Positions 1-9,046 of a stretch of DNA of 18,389 bases are shown piece after piece. The stretch's first letter is position 1, and each line of letters starts with the position of its first letter. The DNA comes from WS-2 sp036507005. Its GTDB lineage: Bacteria; Eisenbacteria; RBG-16-71-46. The translations under genes were made by a program, and so were the position numbers. The notes beneath the pieces were generated by a model that saw nothing but the letters and a program-made list of their open reading frames with translations, ran no database searches and was not told the DNA's origin. The stretch covers positions 1-18,389 of the forward strand of contig DASXQT010000060.1 in the NCBI GenBank assembly GCA_036507005.1, given 5' to 3'.

Positions 1-2
1 TC

Positions 3-1592
3 CACGGAATCGTGGACCTGATCGAGAACAAGGCCTTCACGTTCCAGGGCAAGGGCGTCGACGAGAAGAGCCAGGAGATCCCGATCCCGGACGACATGAA
101 GGCGGCGGTCGCCGCGGCGCGCGCGCTCCTGATGGAGGAGGCCGCGACCGCGGACGAGGTGCTGATGGAGAAGTTCCTCTCCTCCGGCCAGCTCACGGTG
201 GCGGAGATCCGCAAGGGCCTGTGCGAGCGGGTGGTGCAGGGCGATCTCGCCCCCGCCTTCTGCTGCTCCGCCTTCCACAATCAGGGCGTGAAGGAGGTGC
301 TCGACGAGGTGGTGGACGTGCTGCCCTCGCCGCTCGACGTGCCTCCCGAGACCGGCGCGGCGGTGGGGAACGGTGCCCAGATCACCCTGAAACCCGACTC
401 GGCCGAGCCCACCGCCGCGCTGGTGTTCAAGACCCTTTCGGAGCAGCACCTCGGCGACCTGTCGATGATCCGCATCTACTCCGGGCACATCGAGCCGGGC
501 CGTGAGCTTCTCAACACCACGCGCGGGCGCAGCGAGAAGATGGGGGCGCTCTACCACCTGGTGGGCAAGGAGCGCTTCGAGTGCAAGGGGGCGGTGGCCG
601 GCGACATCGTCGCCGCGGTCAAGCTCAAGGAGACCCACACCGGCGATTCGCTCGCCGACAAGGCGCGCCCGGTGAAGCTCGCCGGTCCCCGCTTCCCCGG
701 CCACGTCACCGCGGAGTGCATCCGTCCCAAGACCAAGGGCGACGAGGAGAAGATGGCGCAGGGGCTGAACCGCCTGCACGAAGAGGACCCGACCTTCAGC
801 CGACACTTCGAGCCCAGCACCAAGGAGACCCTGGTGTACGGCATGGGGGACCTGCAGCTCGAGGTCGCGGTGGACCGGCTCAAGCGGCGCTTCGCCGTCG
901 AGGTCGTGCTCTCCAAGCCGCACGGGCCCTACCGCGAGACCATCCGCACCAAGGCCCAGGACGAGTACCGCCACAAGAAGCAGACCGGCGGGCGCGGCCA
1001 GTTCGGCGAGGTGCACCTGAAGCTCGAGCCCCGCAAGCGCGGCGAGGGCTTCGAGTTCGCGGACGAGATCAAGGGCGGCGTGGTGCCCAACCAGTACATC
1101 CCCGCGGTCGAGAAGGGGATCATCGCGGGCATGGAGCGCGGGCCGCTCGCCGGCTACCCGGTCGTGGACGTGCGGGCCGCGCTGTTCTTCGGCAAGTACC
1201 ACGACGTGGACTCGTCCGAGATGGCCTTCAAGATCGCGGCCGAGACCTGCTTCCACAACGCCATGCTCAAGGCCAACCCGATCCTGCTCGAGCCCATCGA
1301 CGAGCTGCAGGTGCGCGTGCCGGAGGAGTACCTGGGCGACGTGATGGGCGACCTCTCGTCGAAGCGCGGGAAGATCCTGGGCACCGAGTCGGACGGCCAC
1401 TACCAGGCGATCCGCGCGCTGGTCCCGATGGCCGAGCTCTACAAGTACGCGTCGCACCTGCGCTCGATCACCCAGGGGCGCGGCATGCACGAGTCGAAGT
1501 TCTCCCACTACGAGGACGTCCCGCGCGAGCTGGCCGACAAGGTGATCGCGGCGGCGCGGGCGGAGAAGGAGGCTGGGGCGCACGCGCCCTAG
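3..1592 (+). CDS. Elongation factor G paralogue (EF-G/EF-G2 type), 5'-truncated by window edge
   Basis: GTP-dependent translocation factor acting on the ribosome. The reading frame is open from base 3 and the visible product is 529 residues, so the GTPase core (P-loop, DxxG, NKxD) lies upstream of the window. The GTG at base 12 is an internal codon, not the start. Visible parts in order: the end of the G domain with a G5-like CCSAF (about 264-280), domain II, domain III, domain IV with the family signature QTGGRGQFGEV (about 980-1010) and the tip motif HDVDSSEMAF (about 1200-1230), and a domain V/EF2-like C terminus with GRGMHESKFSHYEDVP. Divergence from canonical FusA (for example ENKAFTFQGKG in place of the usual VKMKAI region) suggests the second EF-G type found in many bacteria. 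That assignment is inferred and the missing N terminus could change it. The stop is 6 bases before yebC, so the two are probably co-transcribed. Confidence 0.93.
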   Translation, partial: HGIVDLIENKAFTFQGKGVDEKSQEIPIPDDMKAAVAAARALLMEEAATADEVLMEKFLSSGQLTVAEIRKGLCERVVQGDLAPAFCCSAFHNQGVKEVLDEVVDVLPSPLDVPPETGAAVGNGAQITLKPDSAEPTAALVFKTLSEQHLGDLSMIRIYSGHIEPGRELLNTTRGRSEKMGALYHLVGKERFECKGAVAGDIVAAVKLKETHTGDSLADKARPVKLAGPRFPGHVTAECIRPKTKGDEEKMAQGLNRLHEEDPTFSRHFEPSTKETLVYGMGDLQLEVAVDRLKRRFAVEVVLSKPHGPYRETIRTKAQDEYRHKKQTGGRGQFGEVHLKLEPRKRGEGFEFADEIKGGVVPNQYIPAVEKGIIAGMERGPLAGYPVVDVRAALFFGKYHDVDSSEMAFKIAAETCFHNAMLKANPILLEPIDELQVRVPEEYLGDVMGDLSSKRGKILGTESDGHYQAIRALVPMAELYKYASHLRSITQGRGMHESKFSHYEDVPRELADKVIAAARAEKEAGAHAP

Positions 1593-1598
1593 CCCGCC

Positions 1599-2348
1599 AT
1601 GTCCGGCCATTCCAAATGGGCCACCATCAAGCGCAAGAAGGGCGCGACCGACGCCGCCCGCGGCAAGCTGTTCTCGAAGTGCATCAAGGAGATCACGATC
1701 GCCGCGCGCCACGGCGGCGGCGATCTCGGGGGCAACCCGCGGCTGCGCTCCGCGATCGCGGCCGCCAAGGCGATCAACATGCCCTCCTCCAACGTGGAGC
1801 GCGCCATCAAGCGCGGCACCGGCGAGATCGAGGGCGCGCACTACGACGAAACCCAGTACGAGGGCTACGGGCCGGGCGGTGTGGGAATCCTGGTCGAGAT
1901 CGCGACCGACAACAAGAACCGCACCGCGGGCGAGATCCGGCAGATCTTCACCAAGCATGGCGGCGCCCTGGGCGAGGCCGGCAGCGTCGCCTACCTCTTC
2001 AAGCCCCGGGGCGTGATCGTGGTGGACAAGAGCGTGGTGAGCGAGGACGACCTGATGGAGACCGTGCTCGACGCGGGCGCGGACGATGTCGTCACCGAGG
2101 GCGAAGGCTACGAGGTGCTCATGCCGCCGGGCGCGTACGAGGCGGTGAAGGAGGCGCTCGCGAAGCGGGGCGTGCCGACCCTGAGTGCCGACCTCACCCG
2201 CATATCCACGCTGCAGGTGCCGGTGTCCGAGAAGGAAGCCGGGCAGCTCCTCAGACTGGTGGACGCGCTCGAAGACCACGACGACGTCCAGAAGGTCTAC
2301 GCCAACTTCAACGTCCCCGACGAGATCCTCGCCCGGCTCGCGCGCTAG
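1599..2348 (+). CDS. yebC: YebC/PmpR (TACO1) family protein
   Basis: A 249-residue protein of the typical length and sequence for the family. It starts MSGHSKWATIKRKKGATDAARGK and has the conserved blocks NMPSSNVERAIKRG, YEGYGPGGVGILVE and TDNKNRT, then the acidic C-terminal lobe ending near NFNVPDEIL. Members were long called DNA-binding regulators (PmpR, quorum-sensing repressor). The mitochondrial homologue TACO1 and more recent bacterial work indicate a role in translation, helping ribosomes through difficult sequences such as proline runs. Its place directly after an elongation factor gene fits a translation role, and its place before ruvCAB is a widespread arrangement. The ATG is 6 bases after the preceding stop with no strong Shine-Dalgarno, so translational coupling is likely. 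Confidence 0.97.
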   Translation: MSGHSKWATIKRKKGATDAARGKLFSKCIKEITIAARHGGGDLGGNPRLRSAIAAAKAINMPSSNVERAIKRGTGEIEGAHYDETQYEGYGPGGVGILVEIATDNKNRTAGEIRQIFTKHGGALGEAGSVAYLFKPRGVIVVDKSVVSEDDLMETVLDAGADDVVTEGEGYEVLMPPGAYEAVKEALAKRGVPTLSADLTRISTLQVPVSEKEAGQLLRLVDALEDHDDVQKVYANFNVPDEILARLAR

Positions 2349-2364
2349 CGGGCCCGCCCCGTCC

Positions 2365-2964
2365 ATGCGCGTCCTCGGAATCGACCCGGGCAGCGCCCGC
2401 ACCGGCTTCGGCGTGGTGGAGAAGAGCGGGAACCGCTACCGCTGCGTCGAGCACGGCGAGGCCGGCTGCTCGCGACGCCTCGACCTGCCGCGCCGGCTCC
2501 ACGCCATCGTCGAGCGCGTGGGCGAGGTGATGGACCGCGTGCGCCCCGACTGCGTGGCGGTGGAGGAGGCCTTCTACCACCTGAGCGTGCGCTCCACCCT
2601 GGTACTCGGCCATGTGCGCGGGGCGCTCCTGGTCGCGGCGGTGCAGCGCGGACTCGCGGTCGCCGAGTACAGCCCGCGCGAGGTGAAGATGAGCGTGGCG
2701 GGCTCGGGCGCGGCCGCCAAGGAGCAGGTGGCCTACATGGTGCGCCGCCTGCTCGGCGTGCGCGGCGCGCTGCCCTCGGACGCGGCGGACGCGCTGGCCG
2801 TGGCGCTCTGCCATCTCCACCGCGAGCGCCGCCAGCTCCCCGCGGCGCGGGCGATGTCGGCCGCGGCCGAGCGCCTCGAGGCGCTGCTCGCGACCCGCGC
2901 GGCGCGCGGCGCCGCGGCGGTCCGGCTCGCCTCGCTCGCGGCGCGGCGCGGGGGCGCGCGGTGA
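2365..2964 (+). CDS. ruvC: Crossover junction endodeoxyribonuclease RuvC
   Basis: Holliday-junction resolvase that nicks four-way junctions symmetrically after RuvAB branch migration. The 199-residue product starts MRVLGIDPGS and has the RNase-H-like fold signature. The four acidic catalytic residues are recognisable: Asp7 in GIDPG, Glu67 in VAVEEAFY, and Asp139 and Asp142 in SDAADALAVALCH. Open frame extends upstream to 2185, but the ATG at 2365 gives the canonical N terminus. The C-terminal 40 residues are Ala/Arg-rich and slightly longer than in enterobacterial RuvC. The gene begins 16 bases after yebC, and its stop overlaps the ruvA GTG (GTGA), consistent with coupled translation of the resolvasome. 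Confidence 0.97.
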   Translation: MRVLGIDPGSARTGFGVVEKSGNRYRCVEHGEAGCSRRLDLPRRLHAIVERVGEVMDRVRPDCVAVEEAFYHLSVRSTLVLGHVRGALLVAAVQRGLAVAEYSPREVKMSVAGSGAAAKEQVAYMVRRLLGVRGALPSDAADALAVALCHLHRERRQLPAARAMSAAAERLEALLATRAARGAAAVRLASLAARRGGAR

Positions 2965-3572
2965 TCGCCTCGCTGCGCGGCACACTGGCCGAGGTCGCGA
3001 CCGGCTCGTGCGTGATCGAGTGCGGCGGCGTGGGCTACCTGGTCCAGGTCTCCGCCCACACCGCGCAGTCCCTGCCCGGGCGCGGCCGCGAGGTGTTCCT
3101 GCGCACGCGGCAGGTGGTGCGCGAGGACGCGGTCCAGCTCTTCGGCTTCGCCGACGTCGAAGAGCTGCGGCTCTTCGATCTCCTGATCGCGGTGAGCGGC
3201 GTGGGCCCCAAGCTCGCGCTCGCGGTGCTCTCGGGGCTCAGGCCCGCGGCGCTCGCGCACGCGATCCACGGGGAGCAGGTGGGCGCGCTGGTCGCGATCC
3301 CCGGCATCGGCCGGAAGACCGCCGAGCGCCTGATCGTCGAGCTGCGCGACAAGGTGGAGGGCCTGCCCGCGCCGGCGCGCGAGGGCGGGGTCCTGCCGCG
3401 CTCGGAGTGCTTCGACGACGCGGTCGCGGCCCTGGTCCGCCTCGGCTACACTGCGACGCAGGCTCAGGAAGCGGTGCGCAACGCCGCCGGCGGCGGCACC
3501 GACCTCACGCCCGAGGAGCTGGTGAAGCGCTCGCTCGCCACCCTCGGCAAGGCGGCCGCGGTCGCGCGCTGA
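2961..3572 (+). CDS. ruvA: Holliday junction branch migration complex subunit RuvA
   Basis: A 203-residue subunit that binds the four-way junction as a tetramer and loads the RuvB motor. It starts at GTG, MIASLRGTLAEV, which is typical of the family. The N-terminal OB-fold domain contains the acidic pin Glu55-Asp56 in VREDAVQLFGF. Two helix-hairpin-helix motifs follow: SGVGPKLALAVL (79-90) and IPGIGRKTAERLIVEL (113-128). A flexible linker (about 135-148) leads to the RuvB-contacting domain III with LVRLGYTATQAQEAV. The start overlaps the ruvC stop by 4 bases. Confidence 0.97.
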   Translation: MIASLRGTLAEVATGSCVIECGGVGYLVQVSAHTAQSLPGRGREVFLRTRQVVREDAVQLFGFADVEELRLFDLLIAVSGVGPKLALAVLSGLRPAALAHAIHGEQVGALVAIPGIGRKTAERLIVELRDKVEGLPAPAREGGVLPRSECFDDAVAALVRLGYTATQAQEAVRNAAGGGTDLTPEELVKRSLATLGKAAAVAR

Positions 3573-3624
3573 GCGCGGCGCGCCCCGCGCGCGAGGGCGG
3601 CGGCTCTCGAAAACCGGCCGGGCC

Positions 3625-3630
3625 AGGGAG
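3625..3630 (+). promoter_or_regulatory. Ribosome binding site deciding the ruvB start
   Basis: AGGGAG, 7 bases before the ATG at 3638. It supports this start within a frame that stays open through most of ruvA. Confidence 0.6.
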
Positions 3631-3637
3631 AGCGGAC

Positions 3638-4759
3638 ATGGGCTTGAAATCGGGGCACGGGGCGAAGCCGGGGGAGAGGCTCAGGGCGGTCCCGCAGGCG
3701 CCGCACCGCTTCGCCGATCCCGCGCCGCTCGCCGAGGACCTCAAGGAGGAGTCACGGCTCCGCCCGCTTAGGCTCGACGAGTTCGTCGGGCAGCCCGGGG
3801 TCAAGGAGCAGCTCCGCATCTTCCTCGAGGCCGCGCGGCGGCGGCGCGAGGCCATGGACCACGTGCTCTTCCACGGCCCACCCGGGCTCGGCAAGACCAC
3901 GCTCGCGAGCATCGTCGCCCAGGAGCTGGGCGTCGAGATCACCCGCACCGCCGGCCCGGTGATCGAGAAGCCCGGCGACCTCGCGGGCCTGCTCACCAAC
4001 CTCGAGCCGCGCGGCGTGCTGTTCGTGGACGAGGTCCACCGCCTGGCCCCGGTGATCGAGGAGTACCTCTATCCCGCGCTCGAGGACTTCGAGATCGACA
4101 TCCTCCTCGACCGCGGCCCGAGCGCGCGCTCCGTCAAGCTCAACCTCGAGCCCTTCACGCTGGTGGGCGCGACCACGCGCTCCGGGCTGCTCTCCGCGCC
4201 GCTGCGGGCGCGCTTCGGCCTGACACTGCGACTCGACTACTACGGCGCCCCGGACCTCGCCCAGATCGTGCGGCGCTCGGCCGGGATCCTCGCGGTCGAG
4301 GTGGAAGAGGCCGCCACGCTCGAGATCGCACGCCGCGCGCGCGGGACGCCGCGCATCGCAAACCGGCTGCTGCGCCGCGTGCGCGACTTCGCGCTCATCA
4401 AGTCGGACGGGCGCGTGACGCTGGACGTGACGCGCGAGGCCCTGCGGCTGCTCGAGGTGGACGAGCGCGGGCTCGACGACATGGATCGCCGGCTGCTCGA
4501 CGCCCTGATCACCAAGTACGGCGGCGGCCCGGTGGGGCTCAACACGCTCGCGGTCGTGGTGGGCGAGGAGGCCGGGACGCTCGAGGAGGTCTACGAGCCG
4601 TTCCTGGTGCAGGAGGGCTTCCTCAAGCGCACGCCGCGCGGCCGCGAGGCGACGCCGCTCGCCTACGCCCATCTCGGGCTCGAGCCGCCGCGCGCGGGCG
4701 GCACGGAGCCGCCGGTCGTGAGGGAAGGGCCGCAGCAGCCCGAGCTGCCGCTCTCCTGA
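3638..4759 (+). CDS. ruvB: Holliday junction branch migration DNA helicase RuvB
   Basis: Hexameric AAA+ motor that pumps DNA through the RuvA-bound junction. The 373-residue product has Walker A GPPGLGKT (80-87), Walker B VLFVDEVHR (127-135), sensor 1 GATTRSGLL with the Arg-containing PLRARFG segment (178-194), and the C-terminal winged helix with ITKYGGGPVGLNTLA and EPFLVQEGFLKRTPRGR. The ATG at 3638 was chosen because AGGGAG lies 7 bases upstream (3625-3630). Other in-frame starts upstream would run through ruvA. There is a poorly conserved N-terminal extension of about 35 residues and a short acidic/proline tail. It is the third ruv gene, 65 bases after ruvA. Confidence 0.97.
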   Translation: MGLKSGHGAKPGERLRAVPQAPHRFADPAPLAEDLKEESRLRPLRLDEFVGQPGVKEQLRIFLEAARRRREAMDHVLFHGPPGLGKTTLASIVAQELGVEITRTAGPVIEKPGDLAGLLTNLEPRGVLFVDEVHRLAPVIEEYLYPALEDFEIDILLDRGPSARSVKLNLEPFTLVGATTRSGLLSAPLRARFGLTLRLDYYGAPDLAQIVRRSAGILAVEVEEAATLEIARRARGTPRIANRLLRRVRDFALIKSDGRVTLDVTREALRLLEVDERGLDDMDRRLLDALITKYGGGPVGLNTLAVVVGEEAGTLEEVYEPFLVQEGFLKRTPRGREATPLAYAHLGLEPPRAGGTEPPVVREGPQQPELPLS

Positions 4760-4859
4760 CGGGCGCCATGGGGCACGCGGCCCGGGCGGGGCGCCCCGCG
4801 GGCGCCGCGGGCAACGCGAGCCCGCGAGTGAGAAACGCCGGCCCCGACTGCCTCCTCCC

Positions 4860-5888
4860 GTGAAGCTCGAAGACCTCGACTACGAGCTGCCGCCCGAGCT
4901 GATCGCCCAGCATCCGCCCGCGCGGCGCGAGGACGCCCGGCTGCTGGTGGTGGATCGCTCGAGCGGGGCGCTCCATGACGATTCGATCGCGCGCCTCGGC
5001 GCTTGGCTGCGTGCCGGCGACGCGCTCTCGATCAACGAGACGCGCGTGATCGCCGCCCGCCTCGACACGCAGAGGAAGAGCGGCGGGCGGGTCGAGCTGC
5101 TCGTGGTTCGGCCCGAGCCGGAGGGCGCGTGGCGCGTGCTCGCCAAGCCGGCGAAGAAGGCGGCCCCCGGCGAGACGCTCACGACCGCCGACGGCTGCCT
5201 GGTGCTCGAAGTGATCGCGGCCGGGGAGGAGGGCGAGCGCGTGGTGCGCGTCGCGCGCGGCGACCTCCGCGCGGGGCTCGAAGCCCACGGCGAGACCCCG
5301 CTCCCGCCCTACATCCACCGCGCGCCCGAGCCCGAGGACCGCGAGCGCTACCAGACCGTCTTCGCGCGCGTCGGCGGCGCGGTGGCCGCGCCGACCGCCG
5401 GGCTCCACTTCACGCCCGAGCTGCTCGGTTCGCTCGAGGCGGCGGGCGTGGCGATCGTGCGCGTGCTGCTCCACGTCGGGCCCGGCACGTTCCGGCCGAT
5501 CTCGGCCGCCGATCCGCGGGCGCACCGGATGGACGAGGAGTGGTTCGACGTCCCCGAGGCCGCGGCGGGCGCCCTGCGCGCAGCGCGCGCGCGCGGCGGC
5601 CGGATCGTGGCGGTGGGGACCACCGTCGCCCGCGCCCTGGAATCCGCGTGCGACGCGAACGGCGGCGAGATCGGCGCCGCGAGCAGCTGGACCCGCAAGT
5701 TCATCTTCCCGCCCTACCGCTTCCAGGCGGTGGATGGGCTCCTCACCAACTTTCACCTGCCACGCACCACGCTGCTGCTGCTGGTCGCGGCGTTCGCGGG
5801 GGAGGAGCCGACCCGCCGGGCCTACGCCCACGCCGTCGCGCAGCGCTACCGCTTCTATTCGTACGGCGATGCGATGTTGATGGTGTGA
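4860..5888 (+). CDS. queA: S-adenosylmethionine:tRNA ribosyltransferase-isomerase QueA
   Basis: Transfers and isomerises the ribosyl group of S-adenosylmethionine onto 7-aminomethyl-7-deazaguanine in tRNA, giving epoxyqueuosine, the penultimate queuosine step. The 342-residue product starts KLEDLDYELPPELIAQHP and carries the family blocks INETRVIAARL, KPAKKAAPGE, PPYI, YQTVFARVGGAVAAPTAGLHFT, LHVGPGTF and LLTNFHLPRTTLLLLVAAFAG, ending YRFYSYGDAMLM. A phenylalanine-proline variant, KFIFPPYRF, replaces the more usual IYPGYRF. The start is GTG with no clear Shine-Dalgarno, chosen because it gives the canonical N terminus. It lies 100 bases after ruvB. The usual partner tgt is not in the window. 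Confidence 0.97.
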   Translation: MKLEDLDYELPPELIAQHPPARREDARLLVVDRSSGALHDDSIARLGAWLRAGDALSINETRVIAARLDTQRKSGGRVELLVVRPEPEGAWRVLAKPAKKAAPGETLTTADGCLVLEVIAAGEEGERVVRVARGDLRAGLEAHGETPLPPYIHRAPEPEDRERYQTVFARVGGAVAAPTAGLHFTPELLGSLEAAGVAIVRVLLHVGPGTFRPISAADPRAHRMDEEWFDVPEAAAGALRAARARGGRIVAVGTTVARALESACDANGGEIGAASSWTRKFIFPPYRFQAVDGLLTNFHLPRTTLLLLVAAFAGEEPTRRAYAHAVAQRYRFYSYGDAMLMV

Positions 5889-5934
5889 GGCGGGGCCGCA
5901 GGCCCGCGCCGGAGCGGGCGGCGAGCCCGGCGCC

Positions 5935-7485
<1,551 letters not shown>

Positions 7486-7520
7486 GCTCTCCTCCTCCAG
7501 GTCCAGGCAAATCGCGCGCG

Positions 7521-7549
7521 AGGGTAGGGAGGGGCTGGGGGCGGGTCAA
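7521..7549 (-). promoter_or_regulatory. Sigma-70-type promoter candidate for the carboxyltransferase gene
   Basis: On the minus strand, TTGACC (7544-7549) and TACCCT (7521-7526) are separated by 17 bases. The -35 matches 5 of 6 consensus bases. The -10 keeps only the T-A-...-T frame. Transcription would begin about 30 bases before the ATG at 7485, leaving room for the strong GGAGGAGG site. Confidence 0.5.
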
Positions 7550-7600
7550 GGCGCCGAACGCTCGCCGCGCGCCCGTGGCTCGCGCCGGTCGCGTGCCCTC

Positions 7601-7609
7601 TGCTATGGT
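7601..7609 (+). promoter_or_regulatory. Extended -10 promoter candidate for yqeY
   Basis: TGCTATGGT fits the extended -10 pattern TGnTATnnT in an otherwise GC-saturated stretch. No -35 hexamer stands out, as is common for extended -10 promoters. It lies 68 bases before the start codon. Confidence 0.33.
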
Positions 7610-7676
7610 GCCGGCCCGTCACCTGCGCCCGCGCTGCGAGCCGCACCGCCATCCGCGGGCCAAGGAGGAGCCTCCG

Positions 7677-8141
7677 ATGACCGAACCATCCATTCTCGAC
7701 CGCATCCAGTCCGACCTCGCGGCCGCAATGAAGGCGCGCGACGCCGACACGTTGAGCACGCTGCGCATGCTCAAGGCGGCCCTGATGGAGGAGAAGACCC
7801 GCAAGGCGAAGGACGCGGGGCTCACCGCCGACGAGGAGGTCACGGTGGTCCAGCGCTACGCCAAGAAGCGCCGCGAGGTCATCGAGGAGTGGAAGAAGGC
7901 GGGGCGCGCGGACCTGGTGGAGCGCGAGGAGCGCGAGATCGCGGTGACCCAGCGCTACCTGCCGCAGGGCGTGAGCGAAGACGAGCTGCGTGCCCTGGTG
8001 CTCGAGGCGGTGGCGCGCACCGGCGCCGCCGGCCCCAAGGACGCGGGCAAGGTGATCGGGGCGGTGATGGCCCGGGTCAAGGGCCGCGCCGAGGGGGGCA
8101 CGGTGTCGCGCCTGGTGAAGGAGGCGCTGCCCCCGGGCTGA
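7677..8141 (+). CDS. yqeY: GatB/YqeY domain-containing protein
   Basis: A 154-residue, mostly helical protein of the YqeY family, related to the C-terminal tRNA-binding domain of GatB, the amidotransferase subunit. Its precise role is unknown; a tRNA-related function is assumed. Family hallmarks are ILDRIQSDLAAAMKARD, LSTLRMLKAALMEEK, VVQRYAKKRREVIEEWKKAGR, the block EREIAVTQRYLPQGVSEDEL, and the C-terminal DAGKVIGAVMARVKGRAEGGTVSRLV. The ATG at 7677 has AAGGAGGA 7 bases upstream (7662-7669); the frame is open further 5' but without a site of that quality. The usual neighbours rpsU, dnaG and rpoD are absent. The TGA abuts the stop codon of the convergent glycosyltransferase gene. Confidence 0.95.
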   Translation: MTEPSILDRIQSDLAAAMKARDADTLSTLRMLKAALMEEKTRKAKDAGLTADEEVTVVQRYAKKRREVIEEWKKAGRADLVEREEREIAVTQRYLPQGVSEDELRALVLEAVARTGAAGPKDAGKVIGAVMARVKGRAEGGTVSRLVKEALPPG

Positions 8142-9029
8142 TCACCGCGGGGGCTGAGGCGCGGCCGTGTCGGCCGGCGCCTCGCCCGCGGGCGCGAGCG
8201 CCGTGTCCGCCATGGCCGGAGCCTGCGGCGTCTCCGCGGGCGCGCCCGCGCCGAGGGATTCCGCCGCAGAGAGCGCAACACCCGGCGCCTCCGGCGGCTC
8301 GCCGACCGCGAGCCGGTACTCCGCGTCGCTCAATTGCCCGCGCCGCTGCATGCGCGAGGCCAGGATGCGAACCCGGCGCTCGATGCGGGGCGACGGCGCG
8401 AGCGGCGAGAAGCGGTGCGGGTTGATGATCACCGCCGCGAGCAGCAGGGCCTGGCGCGCGTCGAGCGTGGCGGCGGTGCGCCCGAAGTAGCGCGCGGCCG
8501 CGGCTTCGGCGCCGAACACCCCGTCGCCCCACTCGATCAGGTTGAGGTAGAGCTCGAGGATGCGCCGCTTCGAGAGCGCGCGCTCGAGCCGGAGCGCCAG
8601 CGCCACCTCCTTGAGCTTGCGCGCGAAGGTGCGCTCCTCGCCGAGGTAGAGGTTGCGCGCGAGCTGCTGGGTGATGGTGCTCGCGCCCCGCACGATGCGG
8701 CGCCGCTCGAGATTGCGGCGCGCCGAGGCGCCGATCTCGTTCCAGTCGAGCCCGCCGTGATGGAAGAACGCGTCGTCCTCGGCCACCAGCACCGCGCGGC
8801 GCAGCAGCGGGGAGATGCGATCGTACCCGACGTAGCGGCAGTCGATGCGGTAGGGGAGGCCGTGCTCGCGCGCCTCGCGCTCCCGCGCGCGCATGAGCGC
8901 GGTCGGGAAAGGCACGCGGCTCGCGGGCTTGCCGAGATCGATCCGGCTCGCCTCCCACGCGCCGACGAAGGCGAACAGCGCGAGCGCCGCGGCCAGCGCC
9001 GCGCCGCCCCACAGGGCCGCGCGCGCCAA
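8142..9029 (-). CDS. mtgA: Monofunctional biosynthetic peptidoglycan glycosyltransferase (GT51)
   Basis: Polymerises lipid II into glycan strands at the outer face of the inner membrane. The 295-residue product has one N-terminal membrane anchor (about 5-24), then the GT51 motifs: AEDDAFFHHGGLDW (83-96, catalytic Glu84), RGASTITQQLARNLYL (114-129), RKLKEVALALRLERALSKRRILELYLN (137-163) and WGDGVFGAEAAAARYF (167-182). There is no transpeptidase domain. The C-terminal 45 or so residues form an Ala/Pro-rich, probably disordered tail not usual for MtgA. No ATG or GTG precedes the membrane segment, so TTG at 9029 is proposed, with GGAG 5 bases upstream; the stop of the phosphatase gene is 17 bases before it. 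The two genes are probably co-transcribed. Confidence 0.92.
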   Translation of the reverse strand: MARAALWGGAALAAALALFAFVGAWEASRIDLGKPASRVPFPTALMRAREREAREHGLPYRIDCRYVGYDRISPLLRRAVLVAEDDAFFHHGGLDWNEIGASARRNLERRRIVRGASTITQQLARNLYLGEERTFARKLKEVALALRLERALSKRRILELYLNLIEWGDGVFGAEAAAARYFGRTAATLDARQALLLAAVIINPHRFSPLAPSPRIERRVRILASRMQRRGQLSDAEYRLAVGEPPEAPGVALSAAESLGAGAPAETPQAPAMADTALAPAGEAPADTAAPQPPR

Positions 9030-9046
9030 GGGGGCTCCGCGCGCGG

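Noticed and set aside
2308..2985. Minus-strand ORFs opposite ruvC
   Set aside because: Arg/Ala-rich shadows of ruvC with no family features.
4786..4799. Perfect 14-base palindrome GCGGGGCGCCCCGC between ruvB and queA
   Set aside because: No T tract follows, no second copy is seen, and such palindromes arise by chance at this GC content. A terminator call is not supported.
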